From positions 186,001-250,000 of the forward strand of contig JAAVWC010000001.1 in assembly GCA_023910675.1 (NCBI GenBank): a DNA stretch of 64,000 nt. Reading direction: 5' to 3'. A program made the translations under genes and the position numbers. The notes beneath the pieces are model-generated. The model was not told the DNA's origin, ran no database searches, and saw only the letters and a list, made by a program, of their open reading frames with translations. The DNA comes from Gemmatimonas sp. (GTDB taxonomy: Bacteria; Gemmatimonadota; Gemmatimonadetes; Gemmatimonadales; Gemmatimonadaceae). Shown here in pieces: positions 25,635-33,497 of the stretch; within the stretch, counting starts at the first letter, position 1; every line of letters begins with the position of its first letter.

Positions 25635-26181
25635 CCGTCTGCGCCGGCATCGCGCCGGTGAGGGGCAGCGTGAACAGCAATTTGCTGGGCTGCGGATCGC
25701 GGGTGAGATACACCTGCAGCGTGTCGATAATGGCGGGCGCCGAGACCCGCACCGCGAGCAGCTCCCGCTCCGTCTGGGGCGTGAGCATCGGGTAGAACGT
25801 GAGCGTGCAGTGCGGCGAAAAGAGAAACCGCGACCGCTTGAAGGGCAACCCACTGCGCGCCAGCCGCTCGTGTAACAGGCGCAGGGGCCCGTTGGGATCG
25901 AGGGGCAGCGAAATGATGTCCGTCTGCATGAAGCGGTGCGGCTTGCCGAGCGGTAGCGACATGGGCGCTGTGCTTGCGGCAATGGGCTCAAGCGCGGCGC
26001 GGATACGGTCGACCGGCGTGTCGGTGGGAATCGCGCCCACACCGGAGGACCCCACGAGCGTGACATGCGGCGGCGTCAGCCGCGCAAGCTTAGGATCGTA
26101 GCGCTGCTGTATGTCCCGCACAGTCGCGCCGGCCTCTCCGGGGAGTTCGGCGAGCACAAAGATTCCAAATGAAGCGGCCAT
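25582..26181 (-). CDS. 2'-5' RNA ligase / 2H phosphoesterase superfamily protein
   Basis: The two HxT motifs that define 2H phosphoesterases are present: PPHVTLVG near residue 41 and SPHCTLTFY near residue 127. They are separated by the expected beta-rich segment, with FGIFVLAELPG at the start. Members hydrolyse or ligate 2',5' bonds or cyclic phosphodiesters; the natural substrate is unknown. ATG 26181 is preferred; an ATG at 26217 would add 12 residues. It is convergent with the helical protein gene. Confidence 0.82.
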   Translation of the reverse strand: MAASFGIFVLAELPGEAGATVRDIQQRYDPKLARLTPPHVTLVGSSGVGAIPTDTPVDRIRAALEPIAASTAPMSLPLGKPHRFMQTDIISLPLDPNGPLRLLHERLARSGLPFKRSRFLFSPHCTLTFYPMLTPQTERELLAVRVSAPAIIDTLQVYLTRDPQPSKLLFTLPLTGAMPAQTVSSVRPGAASGMSRSSA

Positions 26182-26234
26182 GCACAAGTATAGCGACCTC
26201 ACGAAGCCCCCTTCCACGTGCTACTTTCGCCCGC

Positions 26235-26504
26235 ATGGGTGAAGCCATGGTGGTTATTCGCGAGTACGTGAACGAGATGGAAGCACTCGTCGCACGCAGC
26301 GTGCTCGAGGCACATCAGATCCCCGCCGTTGTCCTTCGGGATGACGCCGGCGGCATGCTCCCGGCCATGCGCCTGCTCTACCCGGTGCGGCTCGCCGTGC
26401 GTGCCGTCGACGCAACGCCCGCCATCCGCATTCTCGACGCCCCCTTCGAAGACGACCGCCGCAGCAACGACGACCGGTGGTTTGGCGGGACCGCGGGCCG
26501 CTGA
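26235..26504 (+). CDS. DUF2007-like small protein
   Basis: This 89-residue protein begins VVIREYVNEMEALVARSVLEAHQIPAVVLRDDAGG and continues RLAVRAVDATPAIRILD. It fits the small DUF2007 (putative signal-transducing) family, in which a ferredoxin-like fold carries a DAG..P loop. It starts at ATG 26235, about 50 bp from the divergent 2H gene, and is followed after 14 bp by the SDR gene, so the two may share a transcript. Confidence 0.7.
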   Translation: MGEAMVVIREYVNEMEALVARSVLEAHQIPAVVLRDDAGGMLPAMRLLYPVRLAVRAVDATPAIRILDAPFEDDRRSNDDRWFGGTAGR

Positions 26505-26518
26505 ATGCCTCCACACGC

Positions 26519-27325
26519 ATGAACTTCGCGGGGCAGGTGGTCCTCATCACCGGCGCTTCGACAGGCATTGGTGCGGAGCTCGCCAGACAGTTCGCGCGCG
26601 CCGGTGCCCATGTGGCCCTCGCGGCACGCGATGAAGTCAAGCTGCAGGCGGTTGTGGACGAGTGCCGCGCGGCGGGCGGTGAGGCGCTCGTCGTCCCCAC
26701 CGACGTCACGATTGAAGCGCAATGCGCCGCCATGGTCGCCACAACGGCGGCGCACTTCGGGCGTCTCGACATTCTCGTGAACAATGCCGGCATGAGCATG
26801 AGCGCCATGTTCGACGAGATCACCGATCTCTCGATCTTCGAGAAGCTCATGCGTCTCAATTTCCTGGGGAGCGTGTGGTGTACGGCCTACGCGCTGCCGC
26901 ATCTCAAGCAGTCGCGCGGACGCGTGGTCGCCATTTCCAGCCTCACAGGGCTGGCCGGCGTCCCCAAGCGCAGTGCCTACGCGGCGAGTAAGCACGCCAT
27001 GGCCGGGTTTTTCGATTCGCTGCGCATCGAGCTCGAGGACAGCGGCGTGAGCGTCACGGTGGTTTATCCGGGCTTCGTCTTTTCGGAGATCAATGCGCGC
27101 GCCTACGCCCCCGACGGCACCGCGTACGGCGACCGTGCCTACAAGCGCCGGCCCGGCGAGACGATGGAAACGGCCCAATGCTGCCGCCTCATTCTTGGCG
27201 CCGTGGCGCGGCGCGACCGTGATCTGGTGATGACGTGGCGCGGCAAGATCGGGCGACTGCTCAAGCTCATTTCGCCGCGGCTCGTGGACCGTATTGCCAA
27301 GCAGGCGATTCAGTTCAAGCAATAG
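26519..27325 (+). CDS. short-chain dehydrogenase/reductase
   Basis: A classical SDR of 268 residues: the cofactor motif is TGASTGIG at about residues 11-18, with NNAG (residues 86-89), the catalytic Ser in VVAISSLTG, and YAASKHAMAGFF carrying the Tyr-x3-Lys pair. An Arg (ALAARDEVKL) after the second strand favours NADP(H). The C-terminal tail (MTWRGKIGRLLKLISPRLVDRIAKQ) resembles membrane-associated members acting on lipids. The substrate is unknown. Confidence 0.87.
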   Translation: MNFAGQVVLITGASTGIGAELARQFARAGAHVALAARDEVKLQAVVDECRAAGGEALVVPTDVTIEAQCAAMVATTAAHFGRLDILVNNAGMSMSAMFDEITDLSIFEKLMRLNFLGSVWCTAYALPHLKQSRGRVVAISSLTGLAGVPKRSAYAASKHAMAGFFDSLRIELEDSGVSVTVVYPGFVFSEINARAYAPDGTAYGDRAYKRRPGETMETAQCCRLILGAVARRDRDLVMTWRGKIGRLLKLISPRLVDRIAKQAIQFKQ

Positions 27326-27355
27326 GCACGCGGGGCGTCGTCGCTAGTTTTGTGT

Positions 27356-28411
27356 ATGCCCGTCGTTCGCATTGATCCGCAGCACCCCGAGCCGGAACTC
27401 ATCGAGCAGGCGGCCGCGCTGCTGCGCGCCGGCCAGCTCGTCGCGTTTCCCACCGAAACGGTGTACGGCCTCGGCGCCAACGCGCTCGATCCCGAGGCGG
27501 TGGCGCGTATCTATGCGGCCAAGGGGCGTCCCGCGTGGAACCCGGTCATCGCGCATGTGCCCTCCATTGTCGCAGCGCGCGAGTTGTCGCGGGCGTGGCC
27601 GGCGTCGGCCGAGCAGCTGGCTACGCATTTCTGGCCCGGGCCACTCACGCTGGTGGTGCCCAAGGCCGCGCATGTGCCGGAGATCTCCACGGCCGGCCTC
27701 GATGCGGTGGCGGTACGTATGCCCGACCACGCGGTGGCCCTGGCGCTGCTCACTGCGGCCGGCGTGCCCGTCGCGGCGCCAAGCGCGAACCGGTTCACGC
27801 AGGTGAGCCCCACGACGGCCGCGCATGTGGTCCAATCGCTGGGCGATCGGGTGCCGCTCGTGCTCGACGGCGGCCCCTGCGCCGTGGGGATCGAAAGCAC
27901 CGTCGTCGATTGCACCGGCGACGATGTCGTCATTCTCCGGCCGGGGATGCTGGGGCGGGAGTCGCTGCAGGCAGCGCTCGAGGAGATCGGTGTGTTCGTG
28001 AAATTCGCGACGCGACGCGCCGTTGCGCATGACGCGACGCCCGACATGGCGCCGCGCTCACCCGGAATGGCCGACCGACACTACGCGCCGAAGGCTGAGG
28101 TGTGGCTCTTCGATGGTGCGCAGGCGAACGAAGTGCAGGACGCCCTAGCCAAGCGCGCACGCGACGGCACACCGGGCGTTCGCATGCACGCGCTGCTGCG
28201 TTCTGTGTCGCTTGCTTCGCATGACAACCATGTCGCGAGCGTTACGGAAGTGCGGATGCCCGATGACGCGTCGCAGTACGCCCGCGCGCTGTACGCAGCG
28301 CTGCACGACGCAGACGCCGCGGGCGCGGGGCTCGTGCTCATCGAGGCGCCGCCGGAGGGAGATTCCCGCTGGGACGGCGTGCGGGACCGGCTCAGCAGGG
28401 CCGCCCGGTAG
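27356..28411 (+). CDS. threonylcarbamoyl-AMP synthase, Sua5 type
   Basis: The enzyme activates threonine and bicarbonate with ATP to make threonylcarbamoyl-AMP, the donor for t6A37 in ANN-decoding tRNAs. The YrdC domain is clear: FPTETVYGLGANALDPEAVARIYAAKGRP (residues 31-59), then FWPGPLTLVV, VAVRMPDH, APSANRFTQVSPTTA and ESTVVDCTGD. A C-terminal Sua5 domain follows the linker with SPGMADRHYAPKA, and the full length of 351 residues fits Sua5 rather than the shorter TsaC. ATG 27356. Confidence 0.92.
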   Translation: MPVVRIDPQHPEPELIEQAAALLRAGQLVAFPTETVYGLGANALDPEAVARIYAAKGRPAWNPVIAHVPSIVAARELSRAWPASAEQLATHFWPGPLTLVVPKAAHVPEISTAGLDAVAVRMPDHAVALALLTAAGVPVAAPSANRFTQVSPTTAAHVVQSLGDRVPLVLDGGPCAVGIESTVVDCTGDDVVILRPGMLGRESLQAALEEIGVFVKFATRRAVAHDATPDMAPRSPGMADRHYAPKAEVWLFDGAQANEVQDALAKRARDGTPGVRMHALLRSVSLASHDNHVASVTEVRMPDDASQYARALYAALHDADAAGAGLVLIEAPPEGDSRWDGVRDRLSRAAR

Positions 28412-28442
28412 AAAAGCCTGCGTTCCTGACCCGAGAGACAAA

Positions 28443-28549
28443 CCTGCGCTCCTGCCATCTGTGGTTGCTGCCGTCCGCCGTCTCGGCGCAATGCCGCAGG
28501 ATCGCGCCGAGACGGCGGACGGCAGCCACTCAGACGGCAGGGGCGCAGG
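28443..28549. repeat. long perfect-stem palindrome between sua5 and fabI
   Basis: CTGCCGTCCGCCGTCTCGGC (28468-28487) pairs with its exact complement at 28505-28524. An outer arm CCTGCGCTCCTGCC (28443-28456) pairs imperfectly with GGCAGGGGCGCAGG (28536-28549). The total stem is about 47 bp with a 13-base loop. There is no U-tract, so it is not a typical intrinsic terminator. No other copy was seen in this window. Confidence 0.8.
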
Positions 28550-28597
28550 AGCCATGGTCGCACTGCCCCCACGCCATCCGAGCGCTATGTTTCCCCA

Positions 28598-29512
28598 ATG
28601 CTTCCCATCAACCTGACCGGCAAGCGCGTCCTCGTGGCGGGCGTCGCCGATGACAACGGTTTTGGCTGGGCGATCGCCAAGGCCTTTGCCGAAGCGGGCG
28701 CCAGCGTCTGCGTCGCCACCTGGCCCCCGGCGCTCAACATCTTTCTCAATCTGCTCGAACGCGGCAAGCTCGACGAATCGCGGCAGATGCCCGACGGCTC
28801 GATGCTCACCTTCGAGCGCATCTATCCGCTCGACGCTGTCTACGACAATCTCGACAGCACGCCGGCCGAAATCCGCGAGAACAAGCGGTACAAGGAGCTC
28901 GGCGATTTCACCATCGACGGACTCGCCGCGCGCCTCGTCGCCGACTTCGGTGAGCAGCCGCTCGACGTCGTCTTCCATTCGCTGGCCAACGGCCCAGAAG
29001 TCAAGAAGCCGTTGCTCGAAGTGAGCCGCGCCGGCTACCTCGCCGCCTCGAGCGCGAGTGCGTACTCGCTCGTCTCCATGGTGCAGCGCCTCGGGCCGCT
29101 CATGCGTCCCGGCGGTGCCATCTGCTCGCTCACCTACATGGCCAGCGAGCGCGCGATTCCCGGCTACGGCGGCGGGATGTCGTCGGCCAAGGCACAGCTC
29201 GAAAGCGATACGCGCATTCTCGCCTACGAAGCGGGGCGCAAGTGGGGACTCCGCGTCAACACCATTTCCGCCGGTCCGTTCGCGTCGCGCGCGGCCAGCG
29301 CCATTGGCATCATCGACAACATGGTGAGGTACTGCCGCGCCAATTCGCCGCTCCCCGAGGAGCTCTCGGCGCGCGAAGTCGGCACGACCGCGGCGTTCCT
29401 CTGCAGCCCCCTGGCGAGCGGCATCACCGGTTCGACGGTGTACGTAGACAAGGGCTACCACGCCATGGGGATGGCCGTCGCTCCGCCGGGCGATGAACGG
29501 GACCCGCGCTGA
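28598..29512 (+). CDS. fabI: enoyl-ACP reductase, plant/plastid-like FabI
   Basis: The enzyme carries out the last reduction of fatty acid elongation. The SDR-type nucleotide site is VAGVADDNGFGWAIAKAFAEAGA (residues 13-35). VFHSLANGPEVKKPLLEVSRAGYLAASSASAYS and SLTYMASERAIPGYGGGMSSAKAQLESDTR carry the catalytic Tyr and Lys. The 304-residue length and the inserted segment RENKRYKELGDFTIDG match the plant, apicomplexan and some bacterial FabI forms rather than the shorter E. coli type. The stop overlaps the possible start of the histidine kinase gene. Confidence 0.9.
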   Translation: MLPINLTGKRVLVAGVADDNGFGWAIAKAFAEAGASVCVATWPPALNIFLNLLERGKLDESRQMPDGSMLTFERIYPLDAVYDNLDSTPAEIRENKRYKELGDFTIDGLAARLVADFGEQPLDVVFHSLANGPEVKKPLLEVSRAGYLAASSASAYSLVSMVQRLGPLMRPGGAICSLTYMASERAIPGYGGGMSSAKAQLESDTRILAYEAGRKWGLRVNTISAGPFASRAASAIGIIDNMVRYCRANSPLPEELSAREVGTTAAFLCSPLASGITGSTVYVDKGYHAMGMAVAPPGDERDPR

Positions 29513-29537
29513 CCACCGCGAGTCCGCCCACGCCCAC

Positions 29538-31469
29538 ATGCCCGCCACTCCCATTGCTCCGCTGAAGACCGTTCCCCCGTCGCCGGGCGTTCCTGCCCCG
29601 GTGCGGGGGCTTGGTTTACGCGTGCGCTTGTTGGCGATGGTCGTGGCGGCGCTGTTGCCCCCCATTCTCGTCAGCGTGCTCTTCGATTTCGACGCCACGA
29701 GCAAGGCGGGGCTGCTGGCCCTCGGCACCTCGCTCACGTTGTCCTTCGGGCTGGCGTACGCGGCGGGGTCGCTCATCGTGAACGCGGTGCAGTCGCTCAT
29801 TGCCGATGCGCATGCGCTCGCCGCGGGTGTGGCCGGCCATCGTTCGGCGATCCGGTCGAGCGACGAAATCGGACAACTCGCCGTCGCGCTCAACCAGATG
29901 GCCGATATGGTGGAGCGGCGCAGTGCGGCGCTGGCCGACAATGAACGCCGGTATCGTTTCCTCTTCGACTCGAATCCGCTCCCCATGTGGGCGTGGGACG
30001 CCGAAACGGCCAACATTCTGGCCGTGAACGAAGCGGCCATCGAGAAGTACGGCTACGATCGCGCGACGTTTCTCTCCCTCAAGATCACCGAGCTCCTCGA
30101 TCCGGTAGAGATGCCGCGCTTCACGGGCGCGCGCCTGCCCTTCTCGGAGTCCAAGCAGAATGCCGGGAGCTGGCTGCACCGCACCGCCAGCGGCTGTCGT
30201 ATGGAGATGGAGGTGATCACCACGAGCTCGCGGCGCCTTGGGCGCGCGAGCTGGTTGAGTGTCGGCATCGACATCACCGCACGCCGAGAAGCGGAACAGG
30301 CGCTCGCGCGCAGTGAGGAACAGCTGCGCCAGTCGCAGAAGATGGAAGCGATCGGCACCTTCGCCGGCGGTATCTCGCATGATTTCAACAACCTGCTGAC
30401 CGGCATGTTGGGATACTGCGATCTGTTGCTCGTGCAGATGCCCGCGGACGATCGTTCGCGTGACGATGTGGAGGAGATTCGCGCGCTCGCCATGCGCGGC
30501 ACCGAGCTTTCGCGGCAGATCCTGTCGGTGAGCCGACGGCAGATGGTGCAGCCCACCGTGCTCGATCCCAACGACGTCGTGCGCGGACTCGACCGGCTGC
30601 TGCGTCGCGTGATCGGGGAAAACATCGAGCTCGTCACGACGCTGGGCGCCGACGTCGGGACCGTGCGCGCCGATATGTCGCAGCTCGAGCAGGCGCTCCT
30701 CAATCTGGTCAGCAACGCGCGTGATGCCATGCCGGGCGGTGGTCATCTGATGATTGAAACCGCCGCACTCGACACCACGGAGACGCGCCGATTGAGTCTC
30801 GACCACGAGATGGAGTGGCTGGCCATTCGGGTGTACGACACCGGCAGCGGCATGAGTGACGAGGTGAAGGCGCACATTTTCGAGCCGTTCTATACGACCA
30901 AGGAGCGCGGCAAAGGCAGTGGGCTCGGGCTGACGCTCGCTTACAGTGTGATGGATCAGAGTGGCGGCGAGATTCGCGTGGACAGTGAGCTCGGCGTGGG
31001 GACGACCATGCATCTGCTGCTGCCGCGCCTCTCGGAAGCGGTCACGCCCGCGATCACGGTTGCCGAACCGCCCGAACAGCTGTCCGGCCGGGAAACCGTC
31101 TTGCTCACCGAAGACGAAGATGCCGTTCGCGCGGTGGCCGTCGCGGCGCTCGAGCGTCGCGGCTATCGCGTACTTGCCGCAACGGACGGGGAAGCGGCCA
31201 TGGCGATCTCGCGCGCGTTCCCGGGGCGGATCGATCTGCTCGTCACCGACGTCATCATGCCGGGGGTTGGCGGCCGGCAGCTCGCGGACGCCCTCTCTCG
31301 CGAACGTCCGGGCTTGCCGGTGCTGTACGTGTCCGGCTACACCGACGATCGCGCGCTGATGGACGAGCTCGTGAACGGCGAACGCACGTTGCTCTCCAAG
31401 CCGTTCACGTCGCTCGAGCTCGCGCGTCGCGTGCGGCAGACGATCGACGGCGCCCTGCACGCCGGCTGA
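29538..31469 (+). CDS. membrane hybrid sensor histidine kinase with receiver domain
   Basis: Domain order: two transmembrane helices (about residues 30-85), a HAMP-like segment, PAS (RYRFLFDSNPLPMWAWD), HisKA with the phospho-accepting His at about residue 281 (GGISHDFNNLLTG), HATPase (NLVSNARDAM, DTGSGM, GKGSGLGL) and a C-terminal REC domain with Asp at about 571 (LLVTDVIMPG) and a KPF switch. No DNA-binding output exists, so a separate partner is needed. ATG 29538 was chosen; ATG 29493 would overlap fabI by 20 bases. A similar hybrid kinase without membrane helices is encoded at 40.6-42.3 kb. Confidence 0.88.
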   Translation: MPATPIAPLKTVPPSPGVPAPVRGLGLRVRLLAMVVAALLPPILVSVLFDFDATSKAGLLALGTSLTLSFGLAYAAGSLIVNAVQSLIADAHALAAGVAGHRSAIRSSDEIGQLAVALNQMADMVERRSAALADNERRYRFLFDSNPLPMWAWDAETANILAVNEAAIEKYGYDRATFLSLKITELLDPVEMPRFTGARLPFSESKQNAGSWLHRTASGCRMEMEVITTSSRRLGRASWLSVGIDITARREAEQALARSEEQLRQSQKMEAIGTFAGGISHDFNNLLTGMLGYCDLLLVQMPADDRSRDDVEEIRALAMRGTELSRQILSVSRRQMVQPTVLDPNDVVRGLDRLLRRVIGENIELVTTLGADVGTVRADMSQLEQALLNLVSNARDAMPGGGHLMIETAALDTTETRRLSLDHEMEWLAIRVYDTGSGMSDEVKAHIFEPFYTTKERGKGSGLGLTLAYSVMDQSGGEIRVDSELGVGTTMHLLLPRLSEAVTPAITVAEPPEQLSGRETVLLTEDEDAVRAVAVAALERRGYRVLAATDGEAAMAISRAFPGRIDLLVTDVIMPGVGGRQLADALSRERPGLPVLYVSGYTDDRALMDELVNGERTLLSKPFTSLELARRVRQTIDGALHAG

Positions 31470-31484
31470 CGGAGCAATGCGGCC

Positions 31485-31976
31485 ATGATGAACTGGATTC
31501 TTGTCATCATGGCGGGGGTCGTGGCCGTCGTGCTGGCGCTCATCGTGGGAGGGCTCGCATCGCACCGCACGCGACTCGTGGTGCGCGCGGTGCGACTACG
31601 CGCACCGCTGGAGACGGTATGGCCGCTGCTCATGCAGGTCGAGCAGACGCCGGCGTGGTGCGCGCAGTTACCCAACATGCAGCTGCTGCTGGAGTCGGCG
31701 CCGCGACTGCGGCGGTTGCAGCTGCTCAATGACGACGGCGTGGCCTTCGGCGAGTGGACCATTGCGGCGTCACCGCGCGACGGGGGAACGCAGCTGTCGG
31801 TCGCGGAAACGTGCGAACTGCACAACGTCATTGCGCGCTTCTTCAATACGTTCAGCATCGACACCCGCCGTGTTGACGGTTTCCTGCGGGCACTCGCGTC
31901 GCAGGTCGGTGAAACCGATGTGACGATCGGAGGCGTGAGCATGCACGAACGCACTGCGACCACCGGGCCCACCTGA
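31485..31976 (+). CDS. membrane-anchored SRPBCC-like protein
   Basis: This 163-residue protein starts with one hydrophobic helix (WILVIMAGVVAVVLALIVGG). A domain follows whose opening VRAVRLRAPLETVWPLLMQVEQTPAW and later VAFGEWTIAASPRDGGTQLSVAETCEL resemble SRPBCC/START-type lipid- or ligand-binding folds. It lies 15 bp after the kinase gene, so it may share that operon. The MFS gene follows after one base. The ligand is unknown. Confidence 0.6.
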   Translation: MMNWILVIMAGVVAVVLALIVGGLASHRTRLVVRAVRLRAPLETVWPLLMQVEQTPAWCAQLPNMQLLLESAPRLRRLQLLNDDGVAFGEWTIAASPRDGGTQLSVAETCELHNVIARFFNTFSIDTRRVDGFLRALASQVGETDVTIGGVSMHERTATTGPT

Positions 31977-31977
31977 C

Positions 31978-33177
31978 GTGGCGGCGCCGCCCGCCACCGA
32001 CACCCACCCCTCACGCTGGCGTCAGCTCGGCGTCATTGCCGTCGCCGAATTGCTCGGCATGTCGCTCTGGTTCGCCGCGAGTGCCGTATCGGCGCAGTAC
32101 CAGACGCAGTGGAGCCTCACGAGCAGTGAAGCGGCGTGGCTTACCACCATCGTCCAGTTGGGCTTCGTGGGCGGGACGGCGCTGTCGGCGTTGCTCAATC
32201 TCGCCGATGTGATTCCCACGCGGTGCCTCTTTGCCGTCAGTGCGCTGGTGGCCGCAGCGGCGAACGCGATGATGCTCACCGCCGCCGCACTGCCTGCGGC
32301 ACTCGTGTGGCGCTTCTGCACCGGGTTCTGTCTGGCCGGTGTATATCCACCGGCCATGAAGATGGTCGCCACATGGTTCCAGGCGCGGCGCGGACTTGCC
32401 GTGGGTACCGTCGTCGGCGCACTGACCGTCGGCAAAGCGCTGCCCTTCTTGGTGAAGGCGATCCCCGGCGCCACGATTGTCAACGTGACGCTCTCCGCCT
32501 CGGCCGGCGCGCTCGTGGCGGCGGTGCTCGTGTACGTGGGCTATCGCGAAGGGCCGTATCCGTTCCCTCCACGAAAGTTTTCGTGGGGGCTCGTGGGTGA
32601 CGTGGTGCGCGAACGTCGCTGGCGACTCGCGATGGGCGGGTACCTGGGGCACATGTGGGAGCTGTACGCCGCGTGGACGTGGCTCCCTGTGTTCATCGCG
32701 GCCAGTGTGGTGGCACACGACGGCAACGCGAGCGGTGCGCGTGCCGCGTCGGTCATCGGCTTCCTCGCACTCGCCGTGGGGGGCATCGGGTGCGTGTGGG
32801 GCGGCATCGCCGCCGACCGTCATGGACGCGCCTGGCTGGTGAACCTCGCGATGGGTATCAGCGGCAGCTGCGCGCTGCTCATCGGATTGGCCTTCGGTCG
32901 GTCGCTCTGGCTGCTGACGCCGATCGCGCTCGTGTGGGGCTTCTTCGTCATTGCCGACAGCGCGCAGTTTTCCGTCATGGTTACCGAGAGTGTGCCGCCG
33001 CACGCCGTGGGCACCGCGCTCACACTGCAAACCTCGGCAGGATTTCTGCTCACGGCCGGCGTCATTCAGCTGGTGCCGATGCTCGCCGGATGGTGGGGAT
33101 GGGCGTGGGCGTTCACGCTGCTGGCGGTGGGACCGGGGGCGGGGATGTTGGTGGTGAGCAAGCTGCGGCGTTTGTGA
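31978..33177 (+). CDS. major facilitator superfamily transporter
   Basis: A 399-residue polytopic protein with about 12 predicted helices and MFS landmarks, including the TM1-2 region (ELLGMSLWFAASAVSAQYQTQW), GTALSALLNLADVIPTR and, in the second half, GGIAADRHGRAWLVNL, which is the DRxGR loop motif. The nitrate/nitrite-type or sugar-type substrate cannot be decided. The GTG start at 31978 is one base after the previous stop, indicating coupling. Family 1 palindromic repeat follows five bases after the stop. Confidence 0.85.
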   Translation: MAAPPATDTHPSRWRQLGVIAVAELLGMSLWFAASAVSAQYQTQWSLTSSEAAWLTTIVQLGFVGGTALSALLNLADVIPTRCLFAVSALVAAAANAMMLTAAALPAALVWRFCTGFCLAGVYPPAMKMVATWFQARRGLAVGTVVGALTVGKALPFLVKAIPGATIVNVTLSASAGALVAAVLVYVGYREGPYPFPPRKFSWGLVGDVVRERRWRLAMGGYLGHMWELYAAWTWLPVFIAASVVAHDGNASGARAASVIGFLALAVGGIGCVWGGIAADRHGRAWLVNLAMGISGSCALLIGLAFGRSLWLLTPIALVWGFFVIADSAQFSVMVTESVPPHAVGTALTLQTSAGFLLTAGVIQLVPMLAGWWGWAWAFTLLAVGPGAGMLVVSKLRRL

Positions 33178-33182
33178 GCTAC

Positions 33183-33384
33183 GGTTGGCTGGTCCGGCGG
33201 TGAACTGGCCACGGCACGAGCCCTCAGGGAGAAGAACGCAAGGAGAACGGGGGAAGCGCGGTTCGGTCCACTCGGAACTGCGGTTGGGGTTCACGCGGAC
33301 GGCACCGCGCTTCTCCCGTTCTCCTTGCGTTCTTCCTCCTGAGGGCTAGATCCGTGGCCGGTAGGTCGCCGGACCAGCCACCCG
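33183..33384. repeat. family 1 palindromic repeat, copy 1
   Basis: A roughly 200-bp unit ends in GGCTGGTCCGGCGG (left) and its complement (right). Internally GCCCTCAGG, GAAGAACGCAAGGAGAA and AAGCGCGGT on the left pair with ACCGCGCTT, TTCTCCTTGCGTTCTT and CCTGAGGGC on the right, so the whole unit could fold into one long hairpin. It directly follows the MFS stop codon and precedes the type I restriction locus. Confidence 0.87.
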
Positions 33385-33497
33385 TTTGTACCGACACCGC
33401 CGGTCAAGACGGAAGCCTGCGCCCCTCAGCGACTCGTGTTACTCTATCTGTACTATGCAATGCGATAACGCCGTGACAATGACGGGAGAGCACACCC
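33385..33497 (+). promoter_or_regulatory. upstream region of the type I restriction locus
   Basis: A -10-like TACTAT (about 33452-33457) with a poor -35 candidate lies about 40 bp before hsdR. A clear GGGAGAG ribosome binding site (33484-33490) precedes ATG 33498 by seven bases. No operator repeat or controller gene is seen. Confidence 0.35.

Noticed and set aside
29616..31565. 649-codon minus-strand open frame
   Set aside because: It is a His/Arg-rich shadow of the histidine kinase gene, whose HisKA, HATPase and REC motifs are unmistakable on the plus strand.
33183..33384. Family 1 repeats as simple intrinsic terminators
   Set aside because: The stems are far longer than needed, no T-run follows, and termini are conserved beyond the hairpin core.
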